NCBI GenBank assembly: GCA_041678445.1
Contig: JBAYOD010000025.1
Location: forward strand, 1 to 21,647
Source of the DNA: Zeimonas sp041678445
GTDB lineage: Bacteria > Pseudomonadota > Gammaproteobacteria > Burkholderiales > Burkholderiaceae_E
DNA length: 21,647 bases
Direction of reading: 5' to 3'
The notes under the pieces are model-generated. The model was not told the DNA's origin and searched no databases. It saw only the letters and a program-made list of their open reading frames with translations. How positions within the stretch are numbered: the stretch's first letter is position 1; each line of letters starts with the position of its first letter. Shown piece by piece: positions 13,164 through 21,537 of this stretch. A program made the position numbers and the translations under genes.

Positions 13164-14369
13164 TCACTCGTGGCGCAGCGCCTCGATCGGATCGAGCCGC
13201 GCCGCGCGACGCGCCGGGAAATAGCCGAACAGCACGCCGATGCCGGCCGAGAAGGCGAACGAGACCAGGTTCACCATCGGATCGAAAATGAAGGGCACGC
13301 CCATCAGTTGCGCGATCAGCACCGACGCGCCGGCCGCGAGCACGATCCCGACCAGGCCTCCGAAGGCGGCCAGCACCACGGCCTCGATCAGGAACTGCGA
13401 CAGCACCTCGCGCTCGAGCGCGCCGATCGCCAGGCGCAGGCCGATCTCGCGGGTACGCTCGGTGACACTGACCAGCATGATGTTCATGATGCCGATGCCG
13501 CCGACCAGCAGGCTGACCGCGGCGACCGCGCCGAGCAGCATCGTCATCACCCGGGTGGTGCCCGACAGGGTGTCGGCGAGCTGGCGGGTGTCGAGCACGT
13601 TGAAATTGTCGTCGTCGGTCGACGCCAGGTTGCGCCGCTCGCGCAGCAGCTGGCGCAGGCCGGCCTTGACCCGGTCCGGGTTGCTGTCGTCCTTCATCGA
13701 CACCAGCAGCGTCGATACCCGGGTGTTGCCGGTCACGCGGCGTTGCAGCGTGTTCAGCGGAATCAGCACGAGGTCGTCCTGGTCATTGCCCATCGCGCCC
13801 TGCCCTTTCGAGGCCAGCACGCCGATCACCTGACAGGAGAACTGCCGCACGCGCAGCTGGTCGCCGAGCGGATCGGCGCCGTCCCACAGCTCCCGGGCGA
13901 TCGTGTTGCCGATGATGCAGACTGCTGCGCCCGCGCGCAGCTCTTCGGCGGTGAACTGGCGGCCGGCGGCCAGCCGCCAGTTGCCGGTCTGGAACCAGTC
14001 GTTGGTGCTGCCGGTGACCGTGGTCGTCCAGTTCCGGCCACCGGCCACCACGGTGGCGCTCGAGCGGGTTTCGGGGGCGACTGCCTGCACGCCGCCGATC
14101 TGGGTGGCGATCGCCTCGGCGTCGGCGATCTTGAACGGTGCCGAGCCGCCGCCCGAGCCGGGGCCCAGCCGCTGGCCGGGCCGGATCATCAGCAGGTTGG
14201 TGCCCAGGCTGGAGATCTGCGTCTGCACGGCCATCGTCGCGCCGTTGCCGACCGTGACCATCGTGATGACGGCGGCCACGCCGATGACGATGCCCAGGAT
14301 GGTCAGGAACGAGCGCATCAGATTGCGCCGGATCGAGCGCAGCGCCAGCAGCAGCGTGTTGATCAGCAT
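13164..14369 (-). CDS. MacB-type ABC transporter permease
   Basis: 401 aa. It has the MacB/FtsX fold: one N-terminal transmembrane helix (FLTILGIVIGVAAVITMVTVG, starting near residue 21), a large periplasmic MacB-PCD domain (about 45-270), and three C-terminal helices in the FtsX domain, for example VAAVSLLVGGIGIMNIMLVS and ending with ARRAARLDPIEALRHE, the classic C-terminus. The family couples cytoplasmic ATP hydrolysis to mechanical export through a periplasmic adaptor and outer-membrane channel. In E. coli MacB the ATPase is fused at the N-terminus; here it is a separate gene. The ATG at 14369 is chosen because the stop of the ATPase gene (TGA, 14371-14373) lies one base before it (TGAGATG), giving translational coupling. 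Last gene of the efflux operon. Substrate unknown. Confidence 0.94.
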   Translation of the reverse strand: MLINTLLLALRSIRRNLMRSFLTILGIVIGVAAVITMVTVGNGATMAVQTQISSLGTNLLMIRPGQRLGPGSGGGSAPFKIADAEAIATQIGGVQAVAPETRSSATVVAGGRNWTTTVTGSTNDWFQTGNWRLAAGRQFTAEELRAGAAVCIIGNTIARELWDGADPLGDQLRVRQFSCQVIGVLASKGQGAMGNDQDDLVLIPLNTLQRRVTGNTRVSTLLVSMKDDSNPDRVKAGLRQLLRERRNLASTDDDNFNVLDTRQLADTLSGTTRVMTMLLGAVAAVSLLVGGIGIMNIMLVSVTERTREIGLRLAIGALEREVLSQFLIEAVVLAAFGGLVGIVLAAGASVLIAQLMGVPFIFDPMVNLVSFAFSAGIGVLFGYFPARRAARLDPIEALRHE

Positions 14370-14370
14370 C

Positions 14371-15104
<734 letters not shown>

Positions 15105-15108
<4 letters not shown>

Positions 15109-16388
15109 CGCGCCGTCCCGCTGGCGAGCTGGTCGACGATGACCCGCATTCCCGGCTGCAGTTCGCTGGCGACGATCTCGGTCATCCGGCCATCGCTCAG
15201 GCCGGTGCTGACCGGCAACTGGCGCGGCGCGCCATCCTGCAGGACCCAGACGCGGGCGCCGGCGCTTTCGCGGGCCCCGGGTGCGCGGCCGCGCTCGCGC
15301 GACGGGCGCGGCATCAGCATCGACATGATGCCGCCCGACGAGGACCGGCCGGCTCTGCCAGCGGCCGCCTGTGCCGGCACGAAGCGCAGCGCGGCATTGG
15401 GCACCAGCAGCACGTCCTTGCGTTCGGCCGCAGCGATCACCGCGGTGGCCGTCATCCCCGGCCGCAGGCTCAGGTCGCTGTTGTCGACTTCGAGCCGGGT
15501 CGCATAGGTGACCACGTTTTCGGTCAGCGTCGAGCCGTAGGCCACCCGGCTGACCCTGGCCGGATAGCGGCGTTGCGGGTAGGCGGCCACGGTGAAGTTG
15601 GCGCTCTGGCCGACCTCGACCGAACCGACGTCGGCCTCGTCGACGCTGACCTCGACCAGCAGCTGGGTCAGGTCCTCGGCCAGCTGCAGCAGGGTCACCG
15701 CCTGCAGCGAGGCGGCGACGGCGTTGCCGGGCTCGACGGTGCGGGCCAGCACCATGCCGTCGATCGGCGAGCTGATCGACGCCTTGGACAGATTGGTCTC
15801 TTCGGTGGTCAGCGCCGCGCTTGCGTCGTCGACGTTGGCGCGCGCGCTGTTCTCATCGGCGCGGGCGCGGGCCAGCGTGGCCCGGGCAGCATCGAGCTCG
15901 GTTGCCGACGGCACCTTGCCCCCCGACAGTCGCGACACTTCCTGCAGCCGGGCCAGATTGGCCTGCGACTCCTTCACGGTAGCCGTCGCCTGGGCGAGCC
16001 GGGCGCGGGCTGCTGCGAGCGAGGCCCGCATCCGCTCGACCTGGGCCAGCAGCTTGGTGGTGTCGAGTTCGACCAGCACCTGACCCTTGGTCACCCGGTC
16101 GTTGACGTCGACGTGGACGACCCGCACAGTGCCCGACAGCTCGCTGCCGATATCGACGGTGCGGGTGGCCTTCAGCTTGCCATCGGCCGTCACGGTCAGC
16201 GTCAGGTCGCCGCGGCGCACGGTTTCGGTGGCATAGCGGGGCGCCGCCGCACTCTGCTGCTGGCCGAACCAGTACCAGGCGCCTGCCGCGCCACCGGCCA
16301 GCAGCAACGCACCGACCCACAGCGAGGTCCGCCGCCACCAGGGCCTGCGCGCCATGCGCAGCACGTCCCCGACCTTCTTTTCGTTCAC
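15105..16388 (-). CDS. MacA-like periplasmic adaptor (membrane fusion protein, HlyD/RND-MFP family)
   Basis: 427 aa. It has an N-terminal cytoplasmic stretch and one transmembrane anchor (SLWVGALLLAGGAAGAWYWF, about 20-40), a lipoyl/barrel-sandwich half-motif (DLTLTVTADGKLKAT; SELSGTVRVVHVDVNDRVTKGQVLVELD), a long helical hairpin (about 110-205, rich in Ala/Arg/Glu), the second lipoyl half (ISSPIDGMVLARTVEPGNAVA) and a beta-barrel domain. A Ser/Gly/Arg-rich insertion (AGRSSSGGIMSMLMPRPSRE) lies in the membrane-proximal domain, as in many MacA homologues. It bridges the inner-membrane ABC permease to the outer-membrane channel. The start is GTG at 16388, chosen because it overlaps the TGA of the channel gene by four bases (GTGA). 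An ATG at 16352, 12 codons later, is the alternative. The frame is open far upstream as an antisense-like extension that is not real. Confidence 0.93.
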
Positions 16389-17812
16389 CAACGCCAACCT
16401 CCACCGAGTGCCTTGTACAAGCGGACGTGATCGCCACCCAGGCTGGCGATCGTGCTGGCCACGCCGTCCTGCGTGCTCAGCAGGGTCCGCTGGGTGTCGA
16501 GCACGACCTGGAAATCGATCAGGCCGCTGGCATAGCGCTGCTGCGCGAGCAGTGCCGCCTTGGCCGCGGCGTCGGCCGCGCGCTGCTGGCTGGCCAGCCG
16601 CTGGCGGTCGGCGCTGAGCGCCACCAGCGCATCCTCGACCTCCTTGAGGGCGGCCAGCACGACCGCTTCGTAATCGGTGCGGCTCTGTTCGAACGCCGCC
16701 TGCTGGGCGCGCAGGCGCGCATCGCGCGCGCCGCCGTCGAAGACCGGCAGCGAGATGCCGGCCAGCACCGAATTCAGGATCGCCGCGCTGCTGCCCAGGC
16801 CGCTGAGCGTCAAGGCGCTCAGCCCCAGCGAGCCGCCGAGCCGGAAGCTGGGCAGGCGGGCGGCCTCGGCTTCGCCGACCCGTGCCAGCGCGGCGGCCAC
16901 ACGCGCCTCGGCGCGTCGCACGTCGGGCCGCTGGCGCAAGGTGTCGGCCGGAATCGTCAAGGCCAGCTCGGCATTCGCCTGCGGCACCGGGCCGGCCTCG
17001 CTCAACTCGGGCCGGGCCTGACCCGGCGCCTGGCCGGTCAGGATCGCAAGGCTGTGCCGCAACTGCGCGAGGCTGCTCTCGAGCGCCGGGATCTGCGCAG
17101 CAGTCTGTTCGACCGAGGCGCGCGCCTGCTCGACTTCGATCGTGGTGGTCAGGCCGGCCTGCTCGCGCCATTGCGCAATCCTCAGCGTCTCGCGCTGGGT
17201 TTCGAGGTTGCGCCGGGCGATCGTCAGCCGCGACTGCAGTCCGCGCAGGTCGACATAGGCCAGGCCAAGCTCGGCGCTCAGTGAAACCTGCACGTCGGCG
17301 AGCGCTTCCTGCGCCGCCCGGGCATCGGCTTCGACGGCAGCCAGCGCGCTGCGGTTCGCGCCGAATACGTCGAGCTCCCAGCTCGCGTCGAGCCCCGCCT
17401 GGAAACGGTTGCCGCTGTCACCACCCGGCGAACGCGAACGCTGGGCCGACCCGGACGCGTCGACCGACGGCAGCAGGCTGGCCGACTGGGCGTCGCGCAG
17501 GGCGCGCGCCTGGGCCAGGGCGGCCTGGGCTGCGCGCACACTGGTGTTGGCCTCGAGAGCCTGCTCGACCAACACGGTCAGCAGCGGATCGTCGAACTGT
17601 CGCCACCATCGGGCGAGCACTTCCCGGCGGGCTTCGGCGGCCGCGGCGTCGAGCGCGGCAGCGTCCGCGCCGCCGCCCGTCCACGCAGCCGGCACCGGCA
17701 CCTCGGGCAGTTGCCCGTCGGGCGTCACGACCGTGGCGCAACCCGCCAGCACGGTGGCAGCCAACAGCGCAGCGGCGGTCGCGCGCTCGAGGGAATGAGA
17801 GTTCGGGTTCAT
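16385..17812 (-). CDS. NodT/TolC-family outer membrane efflux lipoprotein
   Basis: 475 aa, normal for the NodT subfamily of TolC-like channels. The N-terminus is a lipoprotein signal: polar MNPNSHSLER, hydrophobic ATAAALLAATVLAGC with the lipobox LAGC and acylated Cys25. Two repeated outer-membrane efflux domains follow, with the recurring pattern ALxAN.SVRAAQAALAQARALRDAQ and AELGLAYVDLRGLQSRL, and RPDVRRAEARVAAALARVGEAEAARLPSFRLGGSLGL in the second half, all family-typical. It exports substrates of the adjoining MacAB-like pump across the outer membrane. The ATG at 17812 is chosen because it begins the lipoprotein signal; the frame is open further upstream but without signal content. It is the first gene of the efflux operon, transcribed divergently from the transglycosylase gene. 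Confidence 0.94.
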   Translation of the reverse strand: MNPNSHSLERATAAALLAATVLAGCATVVTPDGQLPEVPVPAAWTGGGADAAALDAAAAEARREVLARWWRQFDDPLLTVLVEQALEANTSVRAAQAALAQARALRDAQSASLLPSVDASGSAQRSRSPGGDSGNRFQAGLDASWELDVFGANRSALAAVEADARAAQEALADVQVSLSAELGLAYVDLRGLQSRLTIARRNLETQRETLRIAQWREQAGLTTTIEVEQARASVEQTAAQIPALESSLAQLRHSLAILTGQAPGQARPELSEAGPVPQANAELALTIPADTLRQRPDVRRAEARVAAALARVGEAEAARLPSFRLGGSLGLSALTLSGLGSSAAILNSVLAGISLPVFDGGARDARLRAQQAAFEQSRTDYEAVVLAALKEVEDALVALSADRQRLASQQRAADAAAKAALLAQQRYASGLIDFQVVLDTQRTLLSTQDGVASTIASLGGDHVRLYKALGGGWRW

Positions 17813-18018
17813 GGCGCCACGATTCTGCCGGCCCCTTCCGTCAAGAAGACCCGGGCAGATGCAAGATTCTGTAACAACGCCTCGGCACGGACGGCGCGGC
17901 ATTCGGCCCGCATTGTCGCCGACCGGTGCCGCAGGCGGCTTGCGGCAGGTCAGCCGATCTGGCGCCATCCTGGCGATATGGCGAGAATAGGCGGCCGGGA
18001 AACCTCCCCCGCAAACTC
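17813..18018. promoter_or_regulatory. Divergent intergenic region with a dyad
   Basis: This 206-base gap must hold promoters for the efflux operon (minus) and the transglycosylase (plus). I could not identify convincing -35/-10 pairs in either direction. One clear structure is a perfect 7-base dyad TGCCGCA-N7-TGCGGCA at 17927-17947, near the middle. It could be a regulator site for either operon. No small gene is evident. Confidence 0.45.
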
Positions 18019-19635
18019 ATGCCCGTCGAGACTTTCGTGCCCGCTGCCACCGCTGCCACTGTCGCCACCTCCGTTCAGATCACCTCTCCTGTTCGCGTGG
18101 CCGCGCCCGCGCGCCGGCGTGGCGTCAGCCTGCTCCCTGCCGGTCTGTTTCCCGCCAGCCGGTTTTCCGCCAGCCGGTTTTCCGCCAGCCTGCTTCTCGC
18201 CGGCCTGCTCGGGGTCTTGCCCGCCACCCTCTCGGCCCAGCCCGGCAAGCAGGCGATCGGCAGTCCGCCGGCAACCTCCGCTGCAGGCCAGTCCGCGCCG
18301 GCCAAGGCCCGGAGCACCCCAATCCAGGCTCAGGGGGCCTCGACCAAGACTCAGCGTGCCTCGGCCAAGGCCCAGGCTGGAGTGACCGCGGCCGACCCCG
18401 CCGACTTTCCTGCCTGTCTGGCGCGGCTCCGGCCACAGGCTGCCGAACAGGGTCTGCCGGGCCCGGCCTTCGACCGGCTCACCGCCGCGCTCGCACCGGA
18501 CCTGGCGGTGCTCGGCTTTCTCGATGCGCAGCCCGAGTTCGTCACTCCGCTCTGGGACTACCTCGCCGGCCTGGTCGACGACGAGCGGGTCGCCGACGGC
18601 CGCCGGCAGCTCGCACGCTGGGCCTCGACCCTGCAACAGGTCGAGGCGGCCTACCGGGTCGATCCGGCCACGGTCGTGGCCGTCTGGGGCGTCGAGAGCG
18701 ACTTCGGCAATCGCTTCGGTTCGCGCGCCCTGCTCGAATCGCTGTCGGCCCTGGCCTGTTACGGTCGGCGACAGACCTACTTCCGGGGCGAGTTCATCAG
18801 CGCGTTGCGCATCGTCGAAGAAGGCCACGTCGCCCCGGAGAAGCTGCTCGGCTCGTGGGCCGGCGCCTTCGGGCACACCCAGTTCATGCCTTCGACCTTC
18901 ATGCGGCTGGCCGTCGACTTCGACGGCGACGGCCGGCGTGACCTGGTCGACAGCGTGCCCGACGCCCTCGCATCGACGGCAAACTTCCTGCAGAAGGCCG
19001 GCTGGCGCGACACGCTGCCCTGGGGCTTCGAAGTCGCGCTGCCGGCGAGCTTCGATGCGACGACGGCCGGTCGGCGCAACAAGCAGCCGGCCTCGGCCTG
19101 GGCCGCGCGCGGCATCCGCCGGATCGATGGCGCTCCACTGATCGGGACCGGCACTGGCACGGATACCGACACCGGCACGGCCACAGCTACAGCCACAGCA
19201 GTCGGCATCGCCGCCGACATCCCGACCGCCATCCTGCTGCCTGCCGGCCGGGACGGCCCGGCCTTCCTCGTCACGCGCAACTTCGATGCGCTGTACGCGT
19301 ACAACGCCGCCGAGAGCTACGCGCTGGCGATTGCCCACCTGTCCGACCGGCTGCGCGGCGGCGGCGCCTTCGCAACCCCGTGGCCAACCGACGACCCGGG
19401 CCTGTCGCGAGCCGAGCGCCGCGAGCTGCAGCGCCGGCTGGCCGAGCGCGGCCACGAGATCGGCGCGATCGACGGCATGATCGGCAGCCGCACCCGCGAG
19501 GCGCTGCGGGCCGAGCTGGTGAAGCTGGGCCTGCCCCCGGACAGCCGCGCCGGGCAGAAGGCGCTGGCCGCGCTGCGGGCCGCTGACCAGCCTCATCGCG
19601 GCCAGTCACGACCGGCACCGCACGAGCGGCCGTGA
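18019..19635 (+). CDS. MltB-type lytic murein transglycosylase with peptidoglycan-binding domain
   Basis: 538 aa. Members cleave the MurNAc-GlcNAc bond of peptidoglycan and form 1,6-anhydro ends in the periplasm. The SLT-2 domain (about 128-450) contains the catalytic Glu226 in VVAVWGVESDFGNRFG (219-234), QTYFRGEFISALRI (252-265), and GSWAGAFGHTQFMPSTF (278-294) before a VDFDGDGRRDLVDSV loop (299-313). A PG_binding_1 domain follows (about 461-520, LQRRLAERGHEIGAIDGMIG). The N-terminus has a basic stretch (AAPARRRG) and a hydrophobic segment with cleavage near LSA-Q (73/74), so it is exported. The signal is built of five in-frame 15-base repeats (18136-18210), and a 9-fold Thr-X dipeptide run (377-394) interrupts the domain. 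The ATG at 18019 is chosen, though the frame is open from 17926. The start is not supported by a clear Shine-Dalgarno. Confidence 0.9.
   Translation: MPVETFVPAATAATVATSVQITSPVRVAAPARRRGVSLLPAGLFPASRFSASRFSASLLLAGLLGVLPATLSAQPGKQAIGSPPATSAAGQSAPAKARSTPIQAQGASTKTQRASAKAQAGVTAADPADFPACLARLRPQAAEQGLPGPAFDRLTAALAPDLAVLGFLDAQPEFVTPLWDYLAGLVDDERVADGRRQLARWASTLQQVEAAYRVDPATVVAVWGVESDFGNRFGSRALLESLSALACYGRRQTYFRGEFISALRIVEEGHVAPEKLLGSWAGAFGHTQFMPSTFMRLAVDFDGDGRRDLVDSVPDALASTANFLQKAGWRDTLPWGFEVALPASFDATTAGRRNKQPASAWAARGIRRIDGAPLIGTGTGTDTDTGTATATATAVGIAADIPTAILLPAGRDGPAFLVTRNFDALYAYNAAESYALAIAHLSDRLRGGGAFATPWPTDDPGLSRAERRELQRRLAERGHEIGAIDGMIGSRTREALRAELVKLGLPPDSRAGQKALAALRAADQPHRGQSRPAPHERP
18136..18210 (+). 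repeat. Five 15-base tandem repeats encoding a pentapeptide repeat in the signal peptide
   Basis: In-frame units at 18136, 18151, 18166, 18181 and 18196 encode PAGLF, PASRF, SASRF, SASLL and LAGLL. The second and third units differ at one base. The units keep the reading frame, so copy number changes would alter signal length without breaking the gene. Confidence 0.75.
19147..19200 (+). repeat. Low-complexity Thr-X hexanucleotide-like tract inside the transglycosylase gene
   Basis: Eighteen codons encode nine Thr-X pairs, X being Gly, Asp or Ala (T377-A394). The DNA is ACx-GNx repeated, suggesting growth by slippage. It sits within the SLT-2 domain, where relatives usually have a short loop. 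Confidence 0.7.
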
Positions 19636-19637
19636 CC

Positions 19638-20426
19638 ATGAAGCCTGCTGCCCCCCTGCGCAAAGGCGAGCTGCATGGCTCGACCGTGCACCGCCTGCGC
19701 GAACTGATCATCACCGGCGAACTCGCGCCGGGCGAGCGCCTGAACGAGCTGGCGCTGTGCGAACGGCTCGAGGTTTCGCGCACGCCGGTGCGCGACGCGA
19801 TCAAGGCGCTGATCCAGGAAGGGCTGCTGCAGGCCCAGCCGAACCGCTCGCCGATCGTCGTGCCCCTCGAAGCCGGGAGCACGGCCGAACTGATCGAAGT
19901 CCTGGCCGGCATCGAAGGGCTGGCCGGCGAACTCGCCGCACCCCGTATCGAGGCTGCGCAGATCGCAAGGCTCCGGAGCCTGCACGATGCGATGCAGAGT
20001 CACCATCGCGAAGACGCGCTGCCCGACTATTTCGCCGCCAACCGTGCCTTTCACCGGGGCATCGTCGAGTATTCGGGCAACGCCGTGCTGCTGTGGGTCT
20101 GGGACATGCTGGCACCGCGCGTCGACCGGGCCCGCTACGCGTCCAACCTGAACGCGAGCCGCTGGCGGATGGCGCTCGCCGAGCACGGCGAGATTCTCGA
20201 ACGGCTGGCCACTGGCGACGCCGAAGGGCTGGGCGCAGCGCTGCGCGGACATGTGCGCAACGGTCTGTCGTCGCTGGTCGACACGCTGAGCCAACCGGCC
20301 ACATCCGCTGCGCCCGAAGCAGCTGCCAGGCCCGGCAATCCGGTCTTGACGTCTGACAATCTTGCATGCAAGACTGCCGTTTCCCGGTCGGACACCGGTG
20401 TCCGAACACACCGCCAACGGCCTTGA
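19638..20426 (+). CDS. GntR family transcriptional regulator, FCD (FadR) type, controlling the TRAP operon
   Basis: 262 aa from the ATG at 19638; a GTG at 19632 that overlaps the transglycosylase stop (GTGA) would add two residues. The winged helix-turn-helix is at about residues 12-70: HGSTVHRLRELIITGELAPG, ERLNELALCERLEVSRTPVRD and AIKALIQEGLLQA. The C-terminal FCD domain contains ANRAFHRGIVEYSGNAVL and ALAEHGEILERLATGDAEG, with the usual metal/ligand residues. It is immediately followed by a TRAP transporter, the usual target of such regulators. The last 40 or so residues after TLSQPATS are low complexity and not part of the domain, and their DNA holds two perfect palindromes (20360-20373 and 20388-20405). 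The reading frame may simply run on into what was once the dctP promoter. Confidence 0.92.
   Translation: MKPAAPLRKGELHGSTVHRLRELIITGELAPGERLNELALCERLEVSRTPVRDAIKALIQEGLLQAQPNRSPIVVPLEAGSTAELIEVLAGIEGLAGELAAPRIEAAQIARLRSLHDAMQSHHREDALPDYFAANRAFHRGIVEYSGNAVLLWVWDMLAPRVDRARYASNLNASRWRMALAEHGEILERLATGDAEGLGAALRGHVRNGLSSLVDTLSQPATSAAPEAAARPGNPVLTSDNLACKTAVSRSDTGVRTHRQRP
20346..20375 (+). promoter_or_regulatory. Possible dctP promoter inside the end of the GntR gene
   Basis: TTGACG (20346-20351, -35-like) lies 18 bases before AAGACT (20370-20375, weak -10-like, 3 of 6 matches). The first perfect palindrome overlaps the spacer and the -10. Weak; promoter mapping would be needed. Confidence 0.4.
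20360..20373 (+). promoter_or_regulatory. Perfect 14-bp palindrome, putative GntR operator
   Basis: TCTTGCATGCAAGA is perfectly self-complementary. Its core resembles known GntR operators such as the B. subtilis GntR site, which shares a CTTG-N4-CAAG frame. It overlaps the suggested dctP promoter, so repression is likely. Its target is inferred. Confidence 0.6.
20388..20405 (+). promoter_or_regulatory. Perfect 18-bp palindrome ahead of dctP
   Basis: TCGGACACCGGTGTCCGA is perfectly self-complementary. Its centre is 30 bp from that of the first palindrome, about three helical turns. It could be a second operator or, if transcribed, a hairpin in the dctP leader. Its sequence is unrelated to the first palindrome, so a different protein may bind it. 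Confidence 0.6.
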
Positions 20427-20440
20427 CCAGACGACCCGCC

Positions 20441-20446
20441 GAGGAG
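20441..20446 (+). promoter_or_regulatory. Ribosome binding site of dctP
   Basis: GAGGAG lies 4 bases before the ATG at 20451 and supports this start. Confidence 0.7.
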
Positions 20447-20450
20447 ACAG

Positions 20451-21476
20451 ATGACCGCCAGCCACCCCACCACGCGTCGACGCATCCTGAAGGCCGGCGT
20501 CGCCGCCACCGCAGTCGGCAGTGCCGGCTGGATCGTGCCGGCCCGTGCCGCAGTCGAGCTCAAGCTCACCCACCCGGCCGACACCTCGCATCCGGTGCAC
20601 ATCGAAGCCGAGAAGATGGTCGAGCGCATCGCCCGGCGCACCGATGGCGAAGTCAAGATCACCATCTTCGCCAACAACGCGCTCGGCTCGCCGGTCGAAA
20701 CGGCCCAGCAGACCCGACTCGGCGCGATCGACATGATCCTGATGAACCCGGCCAACATCGAGGCGATTTCCCGCTCGATCGGCGTCATCAACATCCCCTA
20801 CCAGTTCGACAGCTACGAGCACGCCCACCGCACCCTCGACGTCACGGCGCGCGACTGGGTCTCCGAGCAGCTCGCCAAGGCGGGTTTCGCCTGGATCGCG
20901 AACTTCGAATGGGGCTTTCGCGCACTGTCCAACAGCAAGCGGCCGGTCAACACGCCTGACGACATCAAGGGGCTGAAGATCCGTGTTCCGCCCGAGCTGG
21001 CGATCAAGGCGGCCTTCGAGGCGCTCGGCGCGAATACCCAGACCGTGGCCTTCCAGGAGGTCTACCTGGCACTGTCGAACGGGCTCGTGGACGGGCAGGA
21101 CAATCCGGTTGCGACCACCTTCGCCGCGAAGTTCTTCGAGGTGCAGTCCCATATCGCACTGACCCGGCACATCTATGCGCCGATCATCTTCGCGGCCAAC
21201 CCGCGCTCGTGGCGCAACAAGCTGAACGATGCACAGCGCCAGATCGTTTCCGAGGAAGCGATCGCGGCCGGCAACGCCGCCCGCAAGGGGGTGCGCGACC
21301 TCGAGGAAGACTATCTCGCACGGATGCAGAAGGCGGGGATCGCGGTCACGCGACCCGATGTCGCACCGTTCCGCGACCGGATGGGCCCGGCCTACGACAC
21401 GCTGCGCAAGAACCTCGGTAACGAGATCTGGGAAAGCTGGGCCACCCTGGTGACTGCTGCCCGCAGCGCGTCCTGA
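20451..21476 (+). CDS. dctP: TRAP transporter substrate-binding protein, DctP family
   Basis: 341 aa, normal for DctP receptors that capture organic acids in the periplasm and hand them to a DctQM membrane pair for sodium-coupled uptake. The N-terminus carries a twin-arginine-type signal (TTRRRILKAG, 7-16; hydrophobic region; cleavage near ARA-A, residue 33), so it may be exported folded. Family features are LKLTHPADTSHPVH (37-50), FANNALGSP (74-82), QTRLGAIDMILMNPANI (88-104), FEWGFRALSNSKRPVNTPDD (153-172), GLKIRVPP (175-182) with Arg179, probably the ligand-carboxylate-binding Arg, and FQEVYLALSNGLVDGQDNP (202-220). It is preceded by the GntR gene and followed after 61 bases by the large permease. 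The actual ligand is not readable from sequence. Confidence 0.95.
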   Translation: MTASHPTTRRRILKAGVAATAVGSAGWIVPARAAVELKLTHPADTSHPVHIEAEKMVERIARRTDGEVKITIFANNALGSPVETAQQTRLGAIDMILMNPANIEAISRSIGVINIPYQFDSYEHAHRTLDVTARDWVSEQLAKAGFAWIANFEWGFRALSNSKRPVNTPDDIKGLKIRVPPELAIKAAFEALGANTQTVAFQEVYLALSNGLVDGQDNPVATTFAAKFFEVQSHIALTRHIYAPIIFAANPRSWRNKLNDAQRQIVSEEAIAAGNAARKGVRDLEEDYLARMQKAGIAVTRPDVAPFRDRMGPAYDTLRKNLGNEIWESWATLVTAARSAS

Positions 21477-21490
21477 TCCCTGACCACCCC

Positions 21491-21516
21491 GCCGGCGGCC
21501 GCTCGCGCCCGCCGGC
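21491..21516 (+). terminator. GC-rich intercistronic hairpin between dctP and dctM
   Basis: An 8-base perfect stem, GCCGGCGG (21491-21498) with CCGCCGGC (21509-21516), and a 10-base loop. There is no T run after it. It could act as a partial terminator or mRNA-stabilising element that raises receptor over permease levels, a pattern known from binding-protein operons. This role is inference. Confidence 0.5.
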
Positions 21517-21537
21517 CCTCTCCGTGCTGGAAACGCT

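Noticed and set aside
16389..17171. In-frame upstream extension of the adaptor protein
   Set aside because: It lies within the outer-membrane channel gene on the same strand in another frame, and the GTGA overlap at 16385-16388 gives a natural start.
18136..18210. Possible CRISPR-like or mobile repeat
   Set aside because: Units are 15 bases with no spacers and stay in the reading frame; this is a coding tandem repeat.
17950..19596. 548-codon open frame on the minus strand, opposite the transglycosylase gene
   Set aside because: No recognisable domain. The plus-strand frame encodes a clear MltB-type enzyme, and long antisense frames are expected in GC-rich DNA.
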